Assembly (NCBI GenBank): GCA_021200075.1
Contig: JAJQGZ010000098.1
Coordinates: forward strand, 2,980-8,030
Length of the DNA: 5,051 bases
Direction of reading: 5' to 3'
Source of the DNA: Clostridiales bacterium
GTDB lineage: Bacteria; Bacillota; Clostridia; Oscillospirales; Acutalibacteraceae
Of this stretch, positions 5,040 to 5,051 are shown piece after piece. The translations under genes and the position numbers were made by a program. The first letter of the stretch is position 1. Every line of letters begins with the position of its first letter. Below the pieces are notes generated by a model that made no database searches, was not told where the DNA came from, and saw nothing but the letters and a program-made list of their open reading frames with translations.

Positions 5040-5051
5040 GCGTTTTAATTC

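Overview
The window looks like chromosomal DNA from a low-to-moderate GC Gram-positive anaerobe, most likely a gut or rumen Clostridia member (Oscillospiraceae/Lachnospiraceae-like). The reasons are AAGGAG ribosome binding sites 8-9 nt before every start, A/T-rich intergenic DNA, a BspA-type leucine-rich-repeat surface protein with Cys-rich PATGH modules and a Lys-rich fibronectin-like tail, a NanI-like GH33 sialidase, and a group III iron alcohol dehydrogenase. This assignment is inference from gene style, not from a marker gene.

Layout. Positions 1-286 hold no gene. They are an A/T-rich upstream region with a small GNRA-loop hairpin and a two-codon reading frame behind a good Shine-Dalgarno. 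Positions 287-2122 (+) are one secreted, repeat-built surface protein of about 610 residues that is broken into four pieces by three +1 shifts, all at A-runs. Only the first piece (287-1423: signal peptide, LRRs, first Cys-rich modules) is an intact reading frame. Positions 2136-2169 are a hairpin terminator shared by two converging genes. Positions 2205-3542 (-) are an intact, apparently cytoplasmic GH33 exo-sialidase with all the expected catalytic residues. Positions 3543-3726 form a divergent promoter region. The rightward promoter is close to consensus (TTGAAA-17-TACAAT) and carries two overlapping perfect inverted repeats, one of which fits the CcpA cre consensus at all but one base. Positions 3727-4935 (+) are the iron-containing, probably NAD-linked alcohol dehydrogenase, followed by a 10-bp-stem hairpin at 4949-4978. 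The last 70 bases may hold a promoter for a gene outside the window.

How the genes relate. They are three separate transcription units, not an operon. The LRR protein (surface or secreted, host or substrate contact) and the sialidase (release of terminal sialic acid) both suit life on host glycans, but nothing in the window links them functionally. The dehydrogenase fits fermentative NADH reoxidation, and its cre-like operator suggests carbon-source control. I see no mobile element, CRISPR array, tRNA or rRNA, and no convincing sign of a wholly new system. The points most worth a second look are the triple A-tract frameshift in the surface protein and the operator at the dehydrogenase promoter.
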